From contig JADZEY010000030.1 of assembly GCA_020850315.1 (NCBI GenBank), positions 35,312 to 99,311 of the forward strand: a stretch of DNA of 64,000 bases, given 5' to 3'. The notes below the pieces were generated by a model. The model was not told where the DNA came from, searched no databases, and worked only from the letters and a program-made list of their open reading frames with translations. Positions 18,345-26,833 of this stretch are shown in pieces. This DNA is from Armatimonadota bacterium (GTDB taxonomy: Bacteria > Bacteroidota > Ignavibacteria > OLB7). Each line of letters starts with the position of its first letter. Positions within the stretch are counted from its first letter, which is position 1. A program made the translations under genes and the position numbers.

Positions 18345-18739
18345 GGTGTGCGTTCGATGTCTGAAATCGCCTGAAAGAAATCGCCACATCGGCTTGGCTG
18401 CCAGATGGGAGAACCACCTGCTTTCAAGGTATTCGCCGCGCACCAAGATTTCCGGCAAATGATGCCAAGATTGGAGAGGAAGAGAAAAAAAGTGGCAACT
18501 TTGGCAGAGAAGGAATGGTGAGTGGTTGCTTCGTGCGATTGCAGAGTGGGTGTTCACGCAGAGGGCGCAGAGCCAAGAAACGCAGAGAACGCGGAGAAGA
18601 GAAGAGAGTAGAAGAGGGGGAGCTTGCCCGAAGCAGGCTGGGGGAAGGGGGGCCGGAAATGGGCGCAACCTTTAGAAGGCAGCCGCGAACAGCACGGCGG
18701 AAAGGCCACACACAACAACAGATTCACGACCGACATACA
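18345..18739. other. Intergenic region with CGCAGAG-type tandem repeat
   Basis: Divergent promoter region between the giant gene and the DUF4870 gene. It contains the degenerate heptanucleotide repeat at 18555-18605 and a purine-rich tract (GAAGAGAAGAGAGTAGAAG). Frames on both strands are open across it but show low-complexity translations without family signals. Confidence 0.5.
18555..18605 (+). repeat. Short tandem CGCAGAG-type repeat
   Basis: CACGCAGAGGGCGCAGAG...ACGCAGAGAACGCGGAG is a degenerate tandem of units about 7-9 nt long. The related ACCACAGAGACACAGAG sequence recurs at 36971-37090. Confidence 0.7.
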
Positions 18740-19237
18740 ATGGATATCACCGAAGGACTAAAGAAACTTCAGCAACTGCATCTTGCTGGCGGGCTGACCG
18801 ATGAAGAATACGCGCTGGCAAAGCAGGCGTTGTTCGATCATGTAGAGACGCGATCGGAGGATAGCCTGATGTTGATGGATGAAGACACCGACACCATCAC
18901 CGACCCCGAAACCCAGCGGTGGGGGATGTTCCTGCACCTTTCCATGCTTACCGGATTTGTGATCCCCTTTGCCGGTTTCATCCTCCCGTTTGTGATTTGG
19001 CAGTCTAAGAAAAACGACTTGCCGGGGATTGAGGTCCACGGGCGGAATGCTGCCAACTGGATTATTTCGCAGGTTTTGTACTATATCATCTTTGGTGTTC
19101 TCAGTTTCCTGTTGATTGGCATTCCGTTCCTTGTCATCGTTTTCGTTCTCAGCATCATCTTCCCAATCATTGCGGGGGTGAGGTCTAGCAATGGTGAGGT
19201 CTGGAAGTACCCGTTAAGCATCCGGTTTTTGAAGTAA
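18740..19237 (+). CDS. SHOCT-like / DUF4870 small membrane protein
   Basis: 165 aa from the ATG at 18740; the upstream track extension is low-complexity repeat DNA. Residues 5-35 (LKKLQQLHLAGGLTDEEYALAKQALF) are a SHOCT-type helical hairpin, with the usual 'L..L...G.iteeEf...K..LL' pattern. Residues about 60-160 match the DUF4870/Tic20-like membrane domain: MFLHLSMLTGFVIPFAGFIL, WQSKKNDLPGIEVHGRNA, NWIISQVLYYIIF, then paired hydrophobic segments and GVRSSNGEVWKYPLSIRF. The role of this family is unknown; it sits in the inner membrane with about four helices. Monocistronic by context. Confidence 0.85.
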   Translation: MDITEGLKKLQQLHLAGGLTDEEYALAKQALFDHVETRSEDSLMLMDEDTDTITDPETQRWGMFLHLSMLTGFVIPFAGFILPFVIWQSKKNDLPGIEVHGRNAANWIISQVLYYIIFGVLSFLLIGIPFLVIVFVLSIIFPIIAGVRSSNGEVWKYPLSIRFLK

Positions 19238-19261
19238 ACGTCAATGATGAACAACAGCACA

Positions 19262-19315
19262 GCGGCATCTGCGCGGTACGTCGGTATCCCTAATCCTTGT
19301 ACTTGCAGATGCCGC
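19262..19315. terminator. Long-loop hairpin downstream of the DUF4870 gene
   Basis: An 11-bp perfect stem GCGGCATCTGC/GCAGATGCCGC encloses a 32-nt loop. It lies 24 bp after the stop codon and may terminate transcription or be a structured 3' element; no clear T tract follows. Confidence 0.4.
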
Positions 19316-19443
19316 GTGCTTGTTAGGCAGGGCTGGCTTCTCTCTCTCTCAATTCTCCTTGAACGGTAGCAGATACGAAGCAGAGGAAGGATTGGATTTG
19401 CTACCATTGTTCCCCAGCATCAGCGGCTGAGCTTGGCGGCTGG

Positions 19444-19995
19444 TTAGCGCGCCGGTTCATGCAGCTGCATGGAGATCACGCGCCACCGTTTATCGCGCAT
19501 CTGTGCCAGCACGGCTTCCACTTTCCCATTTCCTGCTTTCCCGTAGCTCACGCTTCCGGTCACGGATTTCCGTTTTTGTCCATCTACTTCGTCTGCTGGC
19601 TGGGTTCGCACGCTGCTGCCACGGTGGTACATCAGGAAGTGGCGGTGTGGAAGTATCACCTCATCAATCACCCAATCCCGTGTTGCATCGGGTGGGGCGT
19701 AGAGCATTGCAATTTCCAGATCACCTTCCGACAAGGTTTTCACGTAGCGTTGCAGTGCGCGTCCGGCTGCGGGGCGGGTCCAGGCGGCAATCAGCGTCCC
19801 GATCACCAGGGCAACCACCGCCACAACTCCGAAGATGCTGAAGGATTCATCGCCGCCGCCGCCGTGGGTGCGGTAGTCGTAATCAATAAAGAACAGCACC
19901 GCAGCGATCAGGATCAACAGCATCCCGGATAGTCGGCGGGTAAGATCCATGAAGATGGCGGGCAAGTCGGATGAGGTTCCTGATTGTGGAGGCAT
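19444..19995 (-). CDS. Hypothetical membrane protein with two transmembrane helices
   Basis: 183 aa, not recognised. Two hydrophobic helices (LSGMLLILIAAVLFFIDY and FGVVAVVALVIGTLIAAW) flank a Gly/His loop (RTHGGGGDESFS). They are followed by a soluble domain of about 100 residues with SEGDLEIAMLYAPPDATRDW and ending KRWRVISMQLHEPAR. The soluble part resembles in layout the NTF2/DUF4878-type domains that measure 'protein plus residue' stress, but I cannot assign it. An internal ATG at 19951 (MDLTRRLSG) is an alternative start giving 168 aa. Divergent from the sugar kinase gene. Confidence 0.6.
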   Translation of the reverse strand: MPPQSGTSSDLPAIFMDLTRRLSGMLLILIAAVLFFIDYDYRTHGGGGDESFSIFGVVAVVALVIGTLIAAWTRPAAGRALQRYVKTLSEGDLEIAMLYAPPDATRDWVIDEVILPHRHFLMYHRGSSVRTQPADEVDGQKRKSVTGSVSYGKAGNGKVEAVLAQMRDKRWRVISMQLHEPAR

Positions 19996-20199
19996 AAGCG
20001 GTTAAGAAAAGAATGAGTTGTTGATGAAGGGGAACGTTTGCAGGCTGCCGCATCACCTTCATAGTTAGTGGGAACATACGCGAACGGCGGCCACAACCGC
20101 AACCAAAGAATCGCCACAATCCACATCGCAAGGTTGCGCCGCAAGTCCTGGCACAATGCCGTGCTAACCGTAGGTTATTGCTGCGTAGCTTGCAGCCCC

Positions 20200-21117
20200 A
20201 TGGATACTACTCCGTTATTCGATCTTCTTTCCATTGGCGAGTGTTTGGTGGAATTTTCACAGCAGCCGAGCGGCCAGTTCCGTCCGGCATTTGCTGGCGA
20301 CACAGCCAACACGCTTTTCTACGGCGCACGGCTTGGTCTGCGGACAGGGTTCATCTCGGCTGTTGGCGATGACCTTTTTACTGAGATGATTGTTAGCGGG
20401 TTAGAGTCCGAACGGATTGATATCACCCACACACTGCGGCTTCCCGGGCGGCGCAATGGGCTGTACTTTATTGAATTAGACGAAACCGGGGAGCATCATT
20501 TCCACTATTGGCGGCACGATTCAGCCGCCACCGAAACGTTGCTCCATTACTCCACCGAGCGGTTAGCGAAGTTTGTTTCTTCTTCACGGATGCTGCTGGT
20601 CTCGGGCATCACCCTTGCGGTGATGAAGGAGCCAGCGCGGTTGATTGCGTTGTTGGAAGCGGTTCGCGATACCGTCACGGTTGTTCTGGACACCAACTAC
20701 CGCCCGCGATTGTGGAGTTCGCCGGAGGAGTATCATCGCCGTATCGGGCAAATAATTCCCCACGTGGATATTCTGCTGCCGTCGCAAGCCGATTTGGAAG
20801 CCGCCTGGCAAGGGGTAGCGATTGAAAACCTGTTGTGGCATTTTGCCGAGCAGGGGGTGGGCACCATCTGCATGAAAGCTGGCGGCAACGGCTGCGCGCT
20901 TTGGGACGACGGCATATTGGAGTGGTTCGCTCCGCCAAACGATGTCCGCGTAGTGGATGCCACCGGTGCCGGCGATGCCTTCAACGCTGGATTCATTACT
21001 GGGGTGGTGCAAGGTCGCAGCAAGGAAGAATCCTGCGCCCTTGCCCAACAGACCGCATCGCACGCGCTGACGGTTCACGGGGCATTAAATCAGGAGTTCG
21101 GCGCGGGGGGAGCGTAG
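20200..21117 (+). CDS. kdgK: PfkB-family sugar kinase, 2-keto-3-deoxygluconate kinase-like
   Basis: 305 aa from the ATG at 20200; the longer track start adds non-conserved residues. Ribokinase/PfkB family: N-terminal LLSIGECLVEF, PAFAGDTANTLFYGARLG, GFISAVGDDLFTEMI, then RNGLYFIELDETGE. The C-terminal signature VVDATGAGDAFNAGF carries the anion hole and catalytic Asp. The 'FDLLSIGE...' start and GDTANT pattern are those of KDG kinases, which phosphorylate 2-keto-3-deoxygluconate to KDPG in sugar-acid or Entner-Doudoroff catabolism. No KDPG aldolase is nearby, so the substrate is inferred from sequence only. Confidence 0.8.
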   Translation: MDTTPLFDLLSIGECLVEFSQQPSGQFRPAFAGDTANTLFYGARLGLRTGFISAVGDDLFTEMIVSGLESERIDITHTLRLPGRRNGLYFIELDETGEHHFHYWRHDSAATETLLHYSTERLAKFVSSSRMLLVSGITLAVMKEPARLIALLEAVRDTVTVVLDTNYRPRLWSSPEEYHRRIGQIIPHVDILLPSQADLEAAWQGVAIENLLWHFAEQGVGTICMKAGGNGCALWDDGILEWFAPPNDVRVVDATGAGDAFNAGFITGVVQGRSKEESCALAQQTASHALTVHGALNQEFGAGGA

Positions 21118-21143
21118 CGGGCTTGGGTGGCTATTTCATCATT

Positions 21144-21346
21144 GAACAGTGTTCTCACTGCCACACGCAAGAATGCTTCGACAGGCTCAGCATGAGCGGA
21201 AGGTGGTGTCCGGTGAAAAGCGGAAGGTGATGTCCGGTGAAAAAACGAAGCATTGAAATTTGCTAGGTTCAGCATGAGCGGAGGGTGGTGTCCGGTGAAA
21301 AAACGAAGCATTGAAATTCGCTATATCCAGCATGGTTTTGCGTAAG
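21144..21346. repeat. Repeat cluster: palindrome, AGCATGAGCGG tandem units, CTTACGCA-family end (copy D)
   Basis: 21144-21200 (GAACAGTGTTCTCAC...GCTTCGACAGGCTCAGCAT) is repeated at 23546-23601. Two units of about 80 bp and 60 bp then share GGTGGTGTCCGGTGAAAA and CGAAGCATTGAAATT. The region ends TTTTGCGTAAGGTGGGTTA. Read on the minus strand this is TAACCCACCTTACGCAAAA, whose TAA is the stop codon of the TPR-LuxR gene. Confidence 0.7.
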
Positions 21347-21351
21347 GTGGG

Positions 21352-23385
21352 TTACGATTCTGCAGGTGAGTTCATCACCAAGTAAAGATCATCCTGCTTA
21401 CCCAACCTCATTTTCTTTCGGATATTCAATCGGTGGAACTCAATCGTCCGTTTCGATAAAAACAGGATGGAGCAGATATTTGAGGAAGTGAGTTTCATCT
21501 TCAGTAGCGCGCAAATTTTCAACTCCATGGTTGTTAGTGTTGGGTACTGTTTTTTAAGCAAGTTCATAAATTGGCCGTGAACTTCAGACCATTGTTGTTC
21601 AAGGTCTAATTTGTCTTCCAGCGGAATGATATTCCGTTCAAGGCGACCTATCAACCGCTCTACCACATCGTGCCCTTCCCGCACAATATGCTTGGAAAGT
21701 TCCCGAACATCCTTACGTACCTCATGGAGTAAGTTGTTTTTATTGACAAGCTCATGAACGGTTATCTCTACTTCTCGTTGTTGGGAAGCAAGTTGTTGTT
21801 CTAACTTCTTTGCTTCGGCTTCGGCTCGTATCTTTTCTATCTCCTTCGCTTTCTCCATCTCAGCAATTTTCTGCTCCCAACCAAAACGATCTGCCTGCTT
21901 CTGTACCGCTTCAGTCTGAACTTCCTTGTACACCTCTATTGCTTTTTCAATGTTCGCAGCATACTCCTCCCATCGGTTCTGCTGCTTGTAGAATTGGGCG
22001 ATGTGATGGGTAGCAGTATAAACTCCATGTTTATTACCTACTTCAAGAAATTTCTCTATGGATTGCAGATAGTACTGTTCAGCTAATGCAACATTGTACT
22101 CAGTAAAGTCTGGGTTGGCATACAGTTGGCCAAGCAGGCGTAATGAGTTGGGGATTTCATCATTGCGGCTGTGTTCGCAAAATACTTGGTAACTACGGAG
22201 TGCTATTCTTTTGGCTTTATCGAATTCGTTGTTATGAATGTAAATTTGACATATATAAAAGCTGTACTGGCATTCTTGAACAACTTGTTTTGATTCTTGA
22301 AATGAACTGATTATTTGTGTTAAGTATTCTTCTGCTTTTTTATACTGTTTTTGTTCATACAGCATAATTGCATAGTTGCCAAGAAACTCTCCGCCATTGC
22401 TTCCATTTTTACGAATAAGAATTTCAAATGTTTTTTCAAAATATACCTCTGCCAAGTCATAACGCTCTAATTGGCGATAGAGGATGGCGATATTCCCCAA
22501 TATATTTGATATGTTTCTTTGGTCGTTGCACTGCTGTTGAATCTCTAAAGCAATCTGGTAATATTCAAGGCTTTTTTGCAAGTCACCCATTCCACGATAA
22601 CAGTGCCCCATGTTCACATAGATAATACCTTTAAATGGCTTAATATCAATATCCTGAATAAGCTGTAGCTCTTCTTGTAGCCATTTCATGGATAATAGAT
22701 ATTCACCTTGTACCAGATATACTGCGCCTATATTTGCCATAGCTGTGGCTTGGCCAATGACATTGTTTAAAGCCTTGTACATCTCCAGTGAACTCTCACA
22801 TAACTCCAGAGCTTTATCATACTCTCCTAAAAATATATAGCAGACCCCTAAATTTTTTGTTGCGACAGCTACATAGTCATCCATTCCGTACAACGTAGCC
22901 GATTCGATTACTTCATTGAATATGGTAGCAGCTTCTTGCATGGGACCAACTTCTCGATAAAATTCCCCTTTTATGCTTTTCACCCTTACTAAATCTTCCT
23001 CTCTACCATGCTCCGTAGCAATAGCCTCGGCTTCATCTATATATGATAAGGCTGTTTTATATTCTGATATTCGTAGATAGATGGTGGCAAACAGCAATCT
23101 ATAGTGGATGCTGTATTCAATGCTTTTTAGCTTCTCGCTGCAAGTGCGTGCAGCCTCGGCAAACGGTATTGCCTCATTAGAATGTCCACGCCGCCACAAC
23201 GTTTCCCCGATAAGAAGATTTCCAATAACGCGCAGACGATCAATATCTTTTTCCTTTTCTTTTCCCTGCAATTCACCACACTGCTGCATCACTTCTTGTG
23301 CAATCTCTTCGGCCTTGGCATACTGCCCCTGTCTGTTCTGTTCTTTGGCTTCCTGCAACCGTCCCTGTAATTGCTCGATTGTCAT
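21352..23385 (-). CDS. TPR-repeat regulator with C-terminal LuxR-type HTH
   Basis: 677 aa, cytoplasmic. Residues about 15-480 are tandem tetratricopeptide repeats with the typical A/G-Y-x-x-A pattern (YDKALELCESSLEMYKALN, GDLQKSLEYYQIALEIQQQ, ERYDLAEVYFEKTFEIL). A coiled-coil of about 90 residues follows (KIAEMEKAKEIEKIRAEAEA). The last 60 residues are a GerE/LuxR-like helix-turn-helix: LTTMELKICALLKMKL, SKRTIEFHRLNIRKKMRL. Bacteroidota carry many such TPR-coiled-coil-HTH one-component regulators, usually without a receiver domain. The target is unknown. The gene is visibly more AT-rich than its neighbours, and its stop codon is the first codon of a dispersed repeat (copy D). Confidence 0.85.
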   Translation of the reverse strand: MTIEQLQGRLQEAKEQNRQGQYAKAEEIAQEVMQQCGELQGKEKEKDIDRLRVIGNLLIGETLWRRGHSNEAIPFAEAARTCSEKLKSIEYSIHYRLLFATIYLRISEYKTALSYIDEAEAIATEHGREEDLVRVKSIKGEFYREVGPMQEAATIFNEVIESATLYGMDDYVAVATKNLGVCYIFLGEYDKALELCESSLEMYKALNNVIGQATAMANIGAVYLVQGEYLLSMKWLQEELQLIQDIDIKPFKGIIYVNMGHCYRGMGDLQKSLEYYQIALEIQQQCNDQRNISNILGNIAILYRQLERYDLAEVYFEKTFEILIRKNGSNGGEFLGNYAIMLYEQKQYKKAEEYLTQIISSFQESKQVVQECQYSFYICQIYIHNNEFDKAKRIALRSYQVFCEHSRNDEIPNSLRLLGQLYANPDFTEYNVALAEQYYLQSIEKFLEVGNKHGVYTATHHIAQFYKQQNRWEEYAANIEKAIEVYKEVQTEAVQKQADRFGWEQKIAEMEKAKEIEKIRAEAEAKKLEQQLASQQREVEITVHELVNKNNLLHEVRKDVRELSKHIVREGHDVVERLIGRLERNIIPLEDKLDLEQQWSEVHGQFMNLLKKQYPTLTTMELKICALLKMKLTSSNICSILFLSKRTIEFHRLNIRKKMRLGKQDDLYLVMNSPAES

Positions 23386-23781
23386 TGCTGTGCCTGTAGT
23401 GGTATTGAATAGAGAGTATTCTGGTTGGAGTTGAGTTCGTATGGTTAATCAGCCAATTACTTCGACGGGTCGTGGGCTTCGACAAGGAGCCAGCGATGAG
23501 GCATCGCGAAACAGTGGCGCAAGCCAATCTGGCGGGTTTCTCAGAGAACAGTGTTCTCACAGCCCCCCGCGAGAATGCTTCGACAGGCTCAGCATGAGCG
23601 AGTGAGCAAGCTCACCCGTCAGCACAGAAGCGCGGGTGAGTTCACCTCGCCCCCGTCATTGCCCCGACCGATGTCGGGGGCTTCGACAAGGAGTCGGCGA
23701 TGAAGCACCGCGAAGCCCCTCTCATCACAATGGCGAATGAGCATAATGTCTAATCGCCACGAAAATTTTTTCTATTAAAAA

Positions 23782-24030
23782 AACCAGTATAGCCCAGTAC
23801 CCCCCAGCGGCATCAGGAACAGCGATGTTTGTTGGGGTTCAAAAAAGGGGGAAACATGGGGCAGGAAAAAAAATCTGCAAAACCAGTATAGCCCAGTACC
23901 CCCCAGCGGCATTAGGAACAGCGATGTTTGCTGGGGTTCAAAAAAAGTGGGAAACATGGGGCAGGAAAAAAAATCTGCAAAACCAGTATAGCCCAGTACC
24001 CCCCAGCGGCATCAGGAACAGCGATGTTTG
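23782..24030 (+). repeat. Iteron-like array 1 (three 50-bp repeats at 99-100-bp period)
   Basis: Cores at 23782-23831, 23881-23930 and 23981-24030. Each contains CCAGTA/CCAGTA/CCAG spaced exactly 10 bp apart and ends with the dyad AACAgCGaTGTT. The DNA between cores is also repeated (TGGGGTTCAAAAAA, AACATGGGGCAG), so the real unit is about 99 bp. Confidence 0.85.
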
Positions 24031-24193
24031 CTCCGAGTTTTGAACAAGGGATTTGTATCACCACCAGTCAAGCAAAAGAATCAAAAGGACGAGCCGCTGT
24101 AAACCGTCGCTGGCCAAAAGTACTGCGTAGCCTTGCTTATAGCAAGAGGTTGAACGAAGAAAATTATACAGAACGCTTTCTGAAGAAAGAACT

Positions 24194-24379
24194 ATGGATA
24201 CTAAGCAAGTATTTATACCAATCTCAGCTGTGAGTATTCTGGTAGCACAAGGCTACCAATGGATAACAGGTCGGCAGGAAATGATTGTATCGGCAGCGCT
24301 GACCTTGATTGCGCTATATCTGTTAGTGCGGTATGCTACCAGTATCCACCGCCAAAGAAAATCTGCAAAACCAGTATAG
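24194..24379 (+). CDS. Possible small membrane protein in the repeat spacer
   Basis: 61 codons from the ATG at 24194, with one hydrophobic segment (MIVSAALTLIALYLLVRYA) flanked by a positively charged tail. It lies in the only unique DNA between the two halves of the repeat array. The last codons and the stop (KSAKPV, stop TAG) are supplied by the next repeat unit, so the 3' end has been made or replaced by repeat insertion. No family is recognised; it could be a remnant or chance ORF. Confidence 0.3.
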   Translation: MDTKQVFIPISAVSILVAQGYQWITGRQEMIVSAALTLIALYLLVRYATSIHRQRKSAKPV

Positions 24380-24616
24380 CCCAGTACCCCCCAGCGGCAT
24401 TAGGAACAGCGATGTTTGCTGGGGCTCAAAAAAGGGGGGGAACATGGGGCAGTAAAAAAAACTGCAAAACCAGTATAGCCCAGTACCCCCCAGCGGCATC
24501 AGCAAGAGCGATGTTTGTTGGGGTTCAAAAAAGGGGGAGCATGGCGCAGCAAAAAAAAGCTGCAAAACCCAGTATAACCCAGTACCAGTTGCAGGCGCTC
24601 ACAAGAGCGATGTTTG
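24369..24616 (+). repeat. Iteron-like array 2 (three repeats at 98-99-bp period)
   Basis: Cores at 24369-24418, 24468-24517 and a degenerate one at 24566-24616. Same 10-bp-phased CCAGTA motifs and GATGTTTG end as array 1; the last copy has diverged (CCAGTATAACCCAGTACC, then GCAGGCGC). Confidence 0.85.
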
Positions 24617-24781
24617 TGCCAGTTAGAAAGTTCACAACGCACGGAAGGGGAACAGGAATGTTCTACCTACCAATAAAAAAACTCCATTTCACAGTCATGG
24701 AGAAATAACAGTAGCCAACACTATCAATGCTACTGATTACGGCCACCGACGACACCGACGTTTAACCACAACGCCGCCGCT

Positions 24782-24832
24782 GCGATCCCGCTGATATCCG
24801 GAGATCACGGGAGAGCTATGCTCAGAATGGAA
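24782..24832 (+). other. Conserved leader element, copy 1
   Basis: GCGATCCCGCTGATATCCGG, then AGATCACGGGAGAGCT, recurs with few changes and a 1-nt insertion at 29928-29985, also between an iteron array and a surface-protein gene. The indel argues against coding. TCCCG/CGGGA could pair. Confidence 0.6.
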
Positions 24833-24835
24833 TTC

Positions 24836-24890
24836 TAACGACTTACGCAAGGTAGAGCAGTACGCCTTGCCCGTTCAGCGAACAACACCC
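24836..24890 (+). repeat. CTTACGCA-family repeat, copy C (left end)
   Basis: TAACGACTTACGCAAGG, then CTTGCCCGTTCAG, resembles the left end of copy A (TTGCCCGTTCGG). Only the left part is recognisable, and no gene stop is attached. Confidence 0.45.
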
Positions 24891-24969
24891 ACGCAAAAGC
24901 GCGGAGGGAGGGTCAAGAGCCATGATCGGCAGAAATCGTACAGATCTACATCGCAATTGAGACACCGCA

Positions 24970-26766
24970 ATGCAAGCTAATAACATCACCAGACGATCAC
25001 GAAGGGATCAGTCTATGGTATGGATGCTTCTCCTTCTGCTGATTATATCTAGCAGAGAACTCCGAAGCCAAGAAGACAGCTCTTCAGCAATAACGATCAG
25101 CGGTAGCACGGCAATTGAGTCCGATTTCTACTCTCTTCAGTCAACACCCGGCAACGCAGTTCCGACACGCCGTCCCGGTTCGCTTGTGCGGTTGACTGTC
25201 GCGCCGACAATCACCTTCGGCGATGTCCTCACGCTGCCGCTCGAATTCAGTATGACATTTCCAGAGACGACAACCCTGTTTCCAATTCCGGCGACAACAA
25301 GCGTCAGCGACTTTGTGCAGAATCTTGCGAACCGTTTCGGCATTACACCGACGTTCGGTTGGGCACGGTTCAATCTGGGAACACACACACCGCAGCTCTC
25401 GCCGCTCTCCGGTGGTGACATCCAACTCTTCGGTGCTGGTGTTGACCTCTCCCCGGGCCACTTCAGAATCGTTGCATCGGCGGGGGCCGTGGGGCGGCGT
25501 GTGATGACCGATACCGTGGCGGGAACCGAAGGTGAGTATGCACGGCACGCCTACATGGGAAAGCTGGCATATGTTGATAGCCTGACAGAGATCGGATTGA
25601 ACCTTGTCCGTGTTCGCGACGATGGCGCGTCCATTCCGGTGGTTATGAAATCCCGGGTCATCCAGCCAGATGGGTTTGACCCGACGATTCTTGACACCCT
25701 TGTTGAGCGCGACCCGCTGATGCCTGTGCCGGAGGAGAGCTTCACGGCCACACTCAACGTTCAGTTCCCGATCACCAAGGGTGTTCGTGTGGCAGCAGAG
25801 GTGGCAAGCTCGCTTTTCACACGGGATATGGAATCACAGCCTGTCTCCAAGCCTATCAGTGCCATCGAACCTCTGCTGGCGCAACGATTATCCACACGAG
25901 CCGATCTTGCTGGGAATTTCTCCGTGATGCTGGAGCAGGAGGCTTGGGGGCTTAACCTTAAATCCAGTTATATCGGCCCGGGCTATCACACCCTTGCTTA
26001 TCCGTGGATGGAGGCCGACAAAGTTGATGTCACAATGGAACCGCACATAGCGCTCTTCGATGATGCGCTTCGGGCAAGCGGAACAATCGGCTGGCGCAGA
26101 AACAATCTGGCAGATCAGGAGGAGGCGACGACAACCCAGTTGCTTGGTTCTGCAACCATTGATGCACGCATAGGCGATGCCCTCAGCATCAACGGACAAT
26201 ATGCCAACTACGGAATAAGGACACCAGTCAGGAACGACACGTTCAGGGTGGAGACGGTCTCCCAGTCGTTCAGCGTGACACCGGTTCTGGTTCTGCCGAC
26301 CGAGAACCTTACGCACGTCATCACGGCCAGCGTAGGTTTCGACACCTACACCGATCTCAATCCTGTGAGCGGTGCGGATGGACGGAGCCAGACGCGGAAC
26401 CTCTCGACCAGTTATTCAGCATCACTCGCCTCCATTCCCCTCTCTCTGGAACTCTCCGGCTCGTGGCTGGTGAACCAGTTAAGTATTGGCGAGATGGAGG
26501 TCACAGGGGTTGGGCTGGGCGCGGGCTACAGGTTGTTGGGCAACGATGTGACGCTGGGAGCCTCAGCACAGCTAACGCAGACAGCACTGGGCAATATCGC
26601 TCCCGACAACGACCTCATGCTACGGCTAACCAGTACCTGGCGGATCACGGAATCGCTCCAGTTTCGGGCGCAGGCATCAACCATCAGCTATCGCTACGGC
26701 GACTCACGTCCGGGTGTCTCGTTCCGGGAAAACTTGCTTCGGGCATCGCTGCAATGGCAGTGGTAA
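24970..26766 (+). CDS. Outer-membrane beta-barrel-like protein
   Basis: 598 aa. The N-terminus has charged residues then a hydrophobic export segment (VWMLLLLLIISS); an in-frame ATG at codon 16 (MVWMLLLL) is an equally good start. The mature sequence is alternating beta strands throughout with a recurrent pattern of Gly-aromatic turns (FGWARFNLGTHTP, LFGAGVDLSPGHFRIVASAG, LSINGQYANYGIRTP). It ends in FRENLLRASLQWQW, whose terminal aromatic fits an outer-membrane barrel insertion signal. No catalytic motif. First gene of a probable two-gene unit with the TANFOR-like protein 67 bp downstream, so it may be the outer-membrane anchor or exporter of that protein; this is inference from context. Confidence 0.65.
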   Translation: MQANNITRRSRRDQSMVWMLLLLLIISSRELRSQEDSSSAITISGSTAIESDFYSLQSTPGNAVPTRRPGSLVRLTVAPTITFGDVLTLPLEFSMTFPETTTLFPIPATTSVSDFVQNLANRFGITPTFGWARFNLGTHTPQLSPLSGGDIQLFGAGVDLSPGHFRIVASAGAVGRRVMTDTVAGTEGEYARHAYMGKLAYVDSLTEIGLNLVRVRDDGASIPVVMKSRVIQPDGFDPTILDTLVERDPLMPVPEESFTATLNVQFPITKGVRVAAEVASSLFTRDMESQPVSKPISAIEPLLAQRLSTRADLAGNFSVMLEQEAWGLNLKSSYIGPGYHTLAYPWMEADKVDVTMEPHIALFDDALRASGTIGWRRNNLADQEEATTTQLLGSATIDARIGDALSINGQYANYGIRTPVRNDTFRVETVSQSFSVTPVLVLPTENLTHVITASVGFDTYTDLNPVSGADGRSQTRNLSTSYSASLASIPLSLELSGSWLVNQLSIGEMEVTGVGLGAGYRLLGNDVTLGASAQLTQTALGNIAPDNDLMLRLTSTWRITESLQFRAQASTISYRYGDSRPGVSFRENLLRASLQWQW

Positions 26767-26833
26767 TGCTGATTGGCGACAACAGATCTATTTGCAAATA
26801 CAACCATCATTCAACGTCCTATCAAACACGCAC

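Larger units (their letters stand above)
23386..24969. other. 1.6-kb repeat-rich intergenic region
   Basis: No large gene. Left part: 41-bp direct repeats (GGGCTTCGACAAGGAG... at 23467-23507 and 23685-23722), the 15-bp palindrome GAGAACAgTGTTCTC (23544-23558), the CTCAGCATGAGCG repeat, and GTCATTGCCCCGACCGATG, which recurs in inverted form at about 48226 and 53601. Middle and right: two three-unit arrays of the 50-bp iteron-like repeat around a unique spacer with a possible 61-aa ORF, then a conserved leader and a CTTACGCA repeat. Confidence 0.7.

Noticed and set aside
18345-18668. N-terminal extension of the giant protein in the ORF track
   Set aside because: The 108 extra residues are Cys/Leu-rich read-through of intergenic repeat DNA; the ATG at 18344 starts a clean signal peptide.
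18740-19237. Toxin/holin reading of the SHOCT-DUF4870 protein
   Set aside because: Sequence matches the common DUF4870 membrane family well; no antitoxin or phage context.
23775-23957. Minus-strand peptide repeat (TSLFLMPLGGTGLYWF) as a real coding repeat
   Set aside because: The unit is 98-100 bp and not always a multiple of three, and comparison with the 29624 copies needs a 1-nt indel, so codon-level conservation is not supported.
23782-24616. CRISPR-like array of 50-bp repeats
   Set aside because: The sequences between repeats are themselves conserved rather than unique spacers, units are too long, and no cas gene is in the window.
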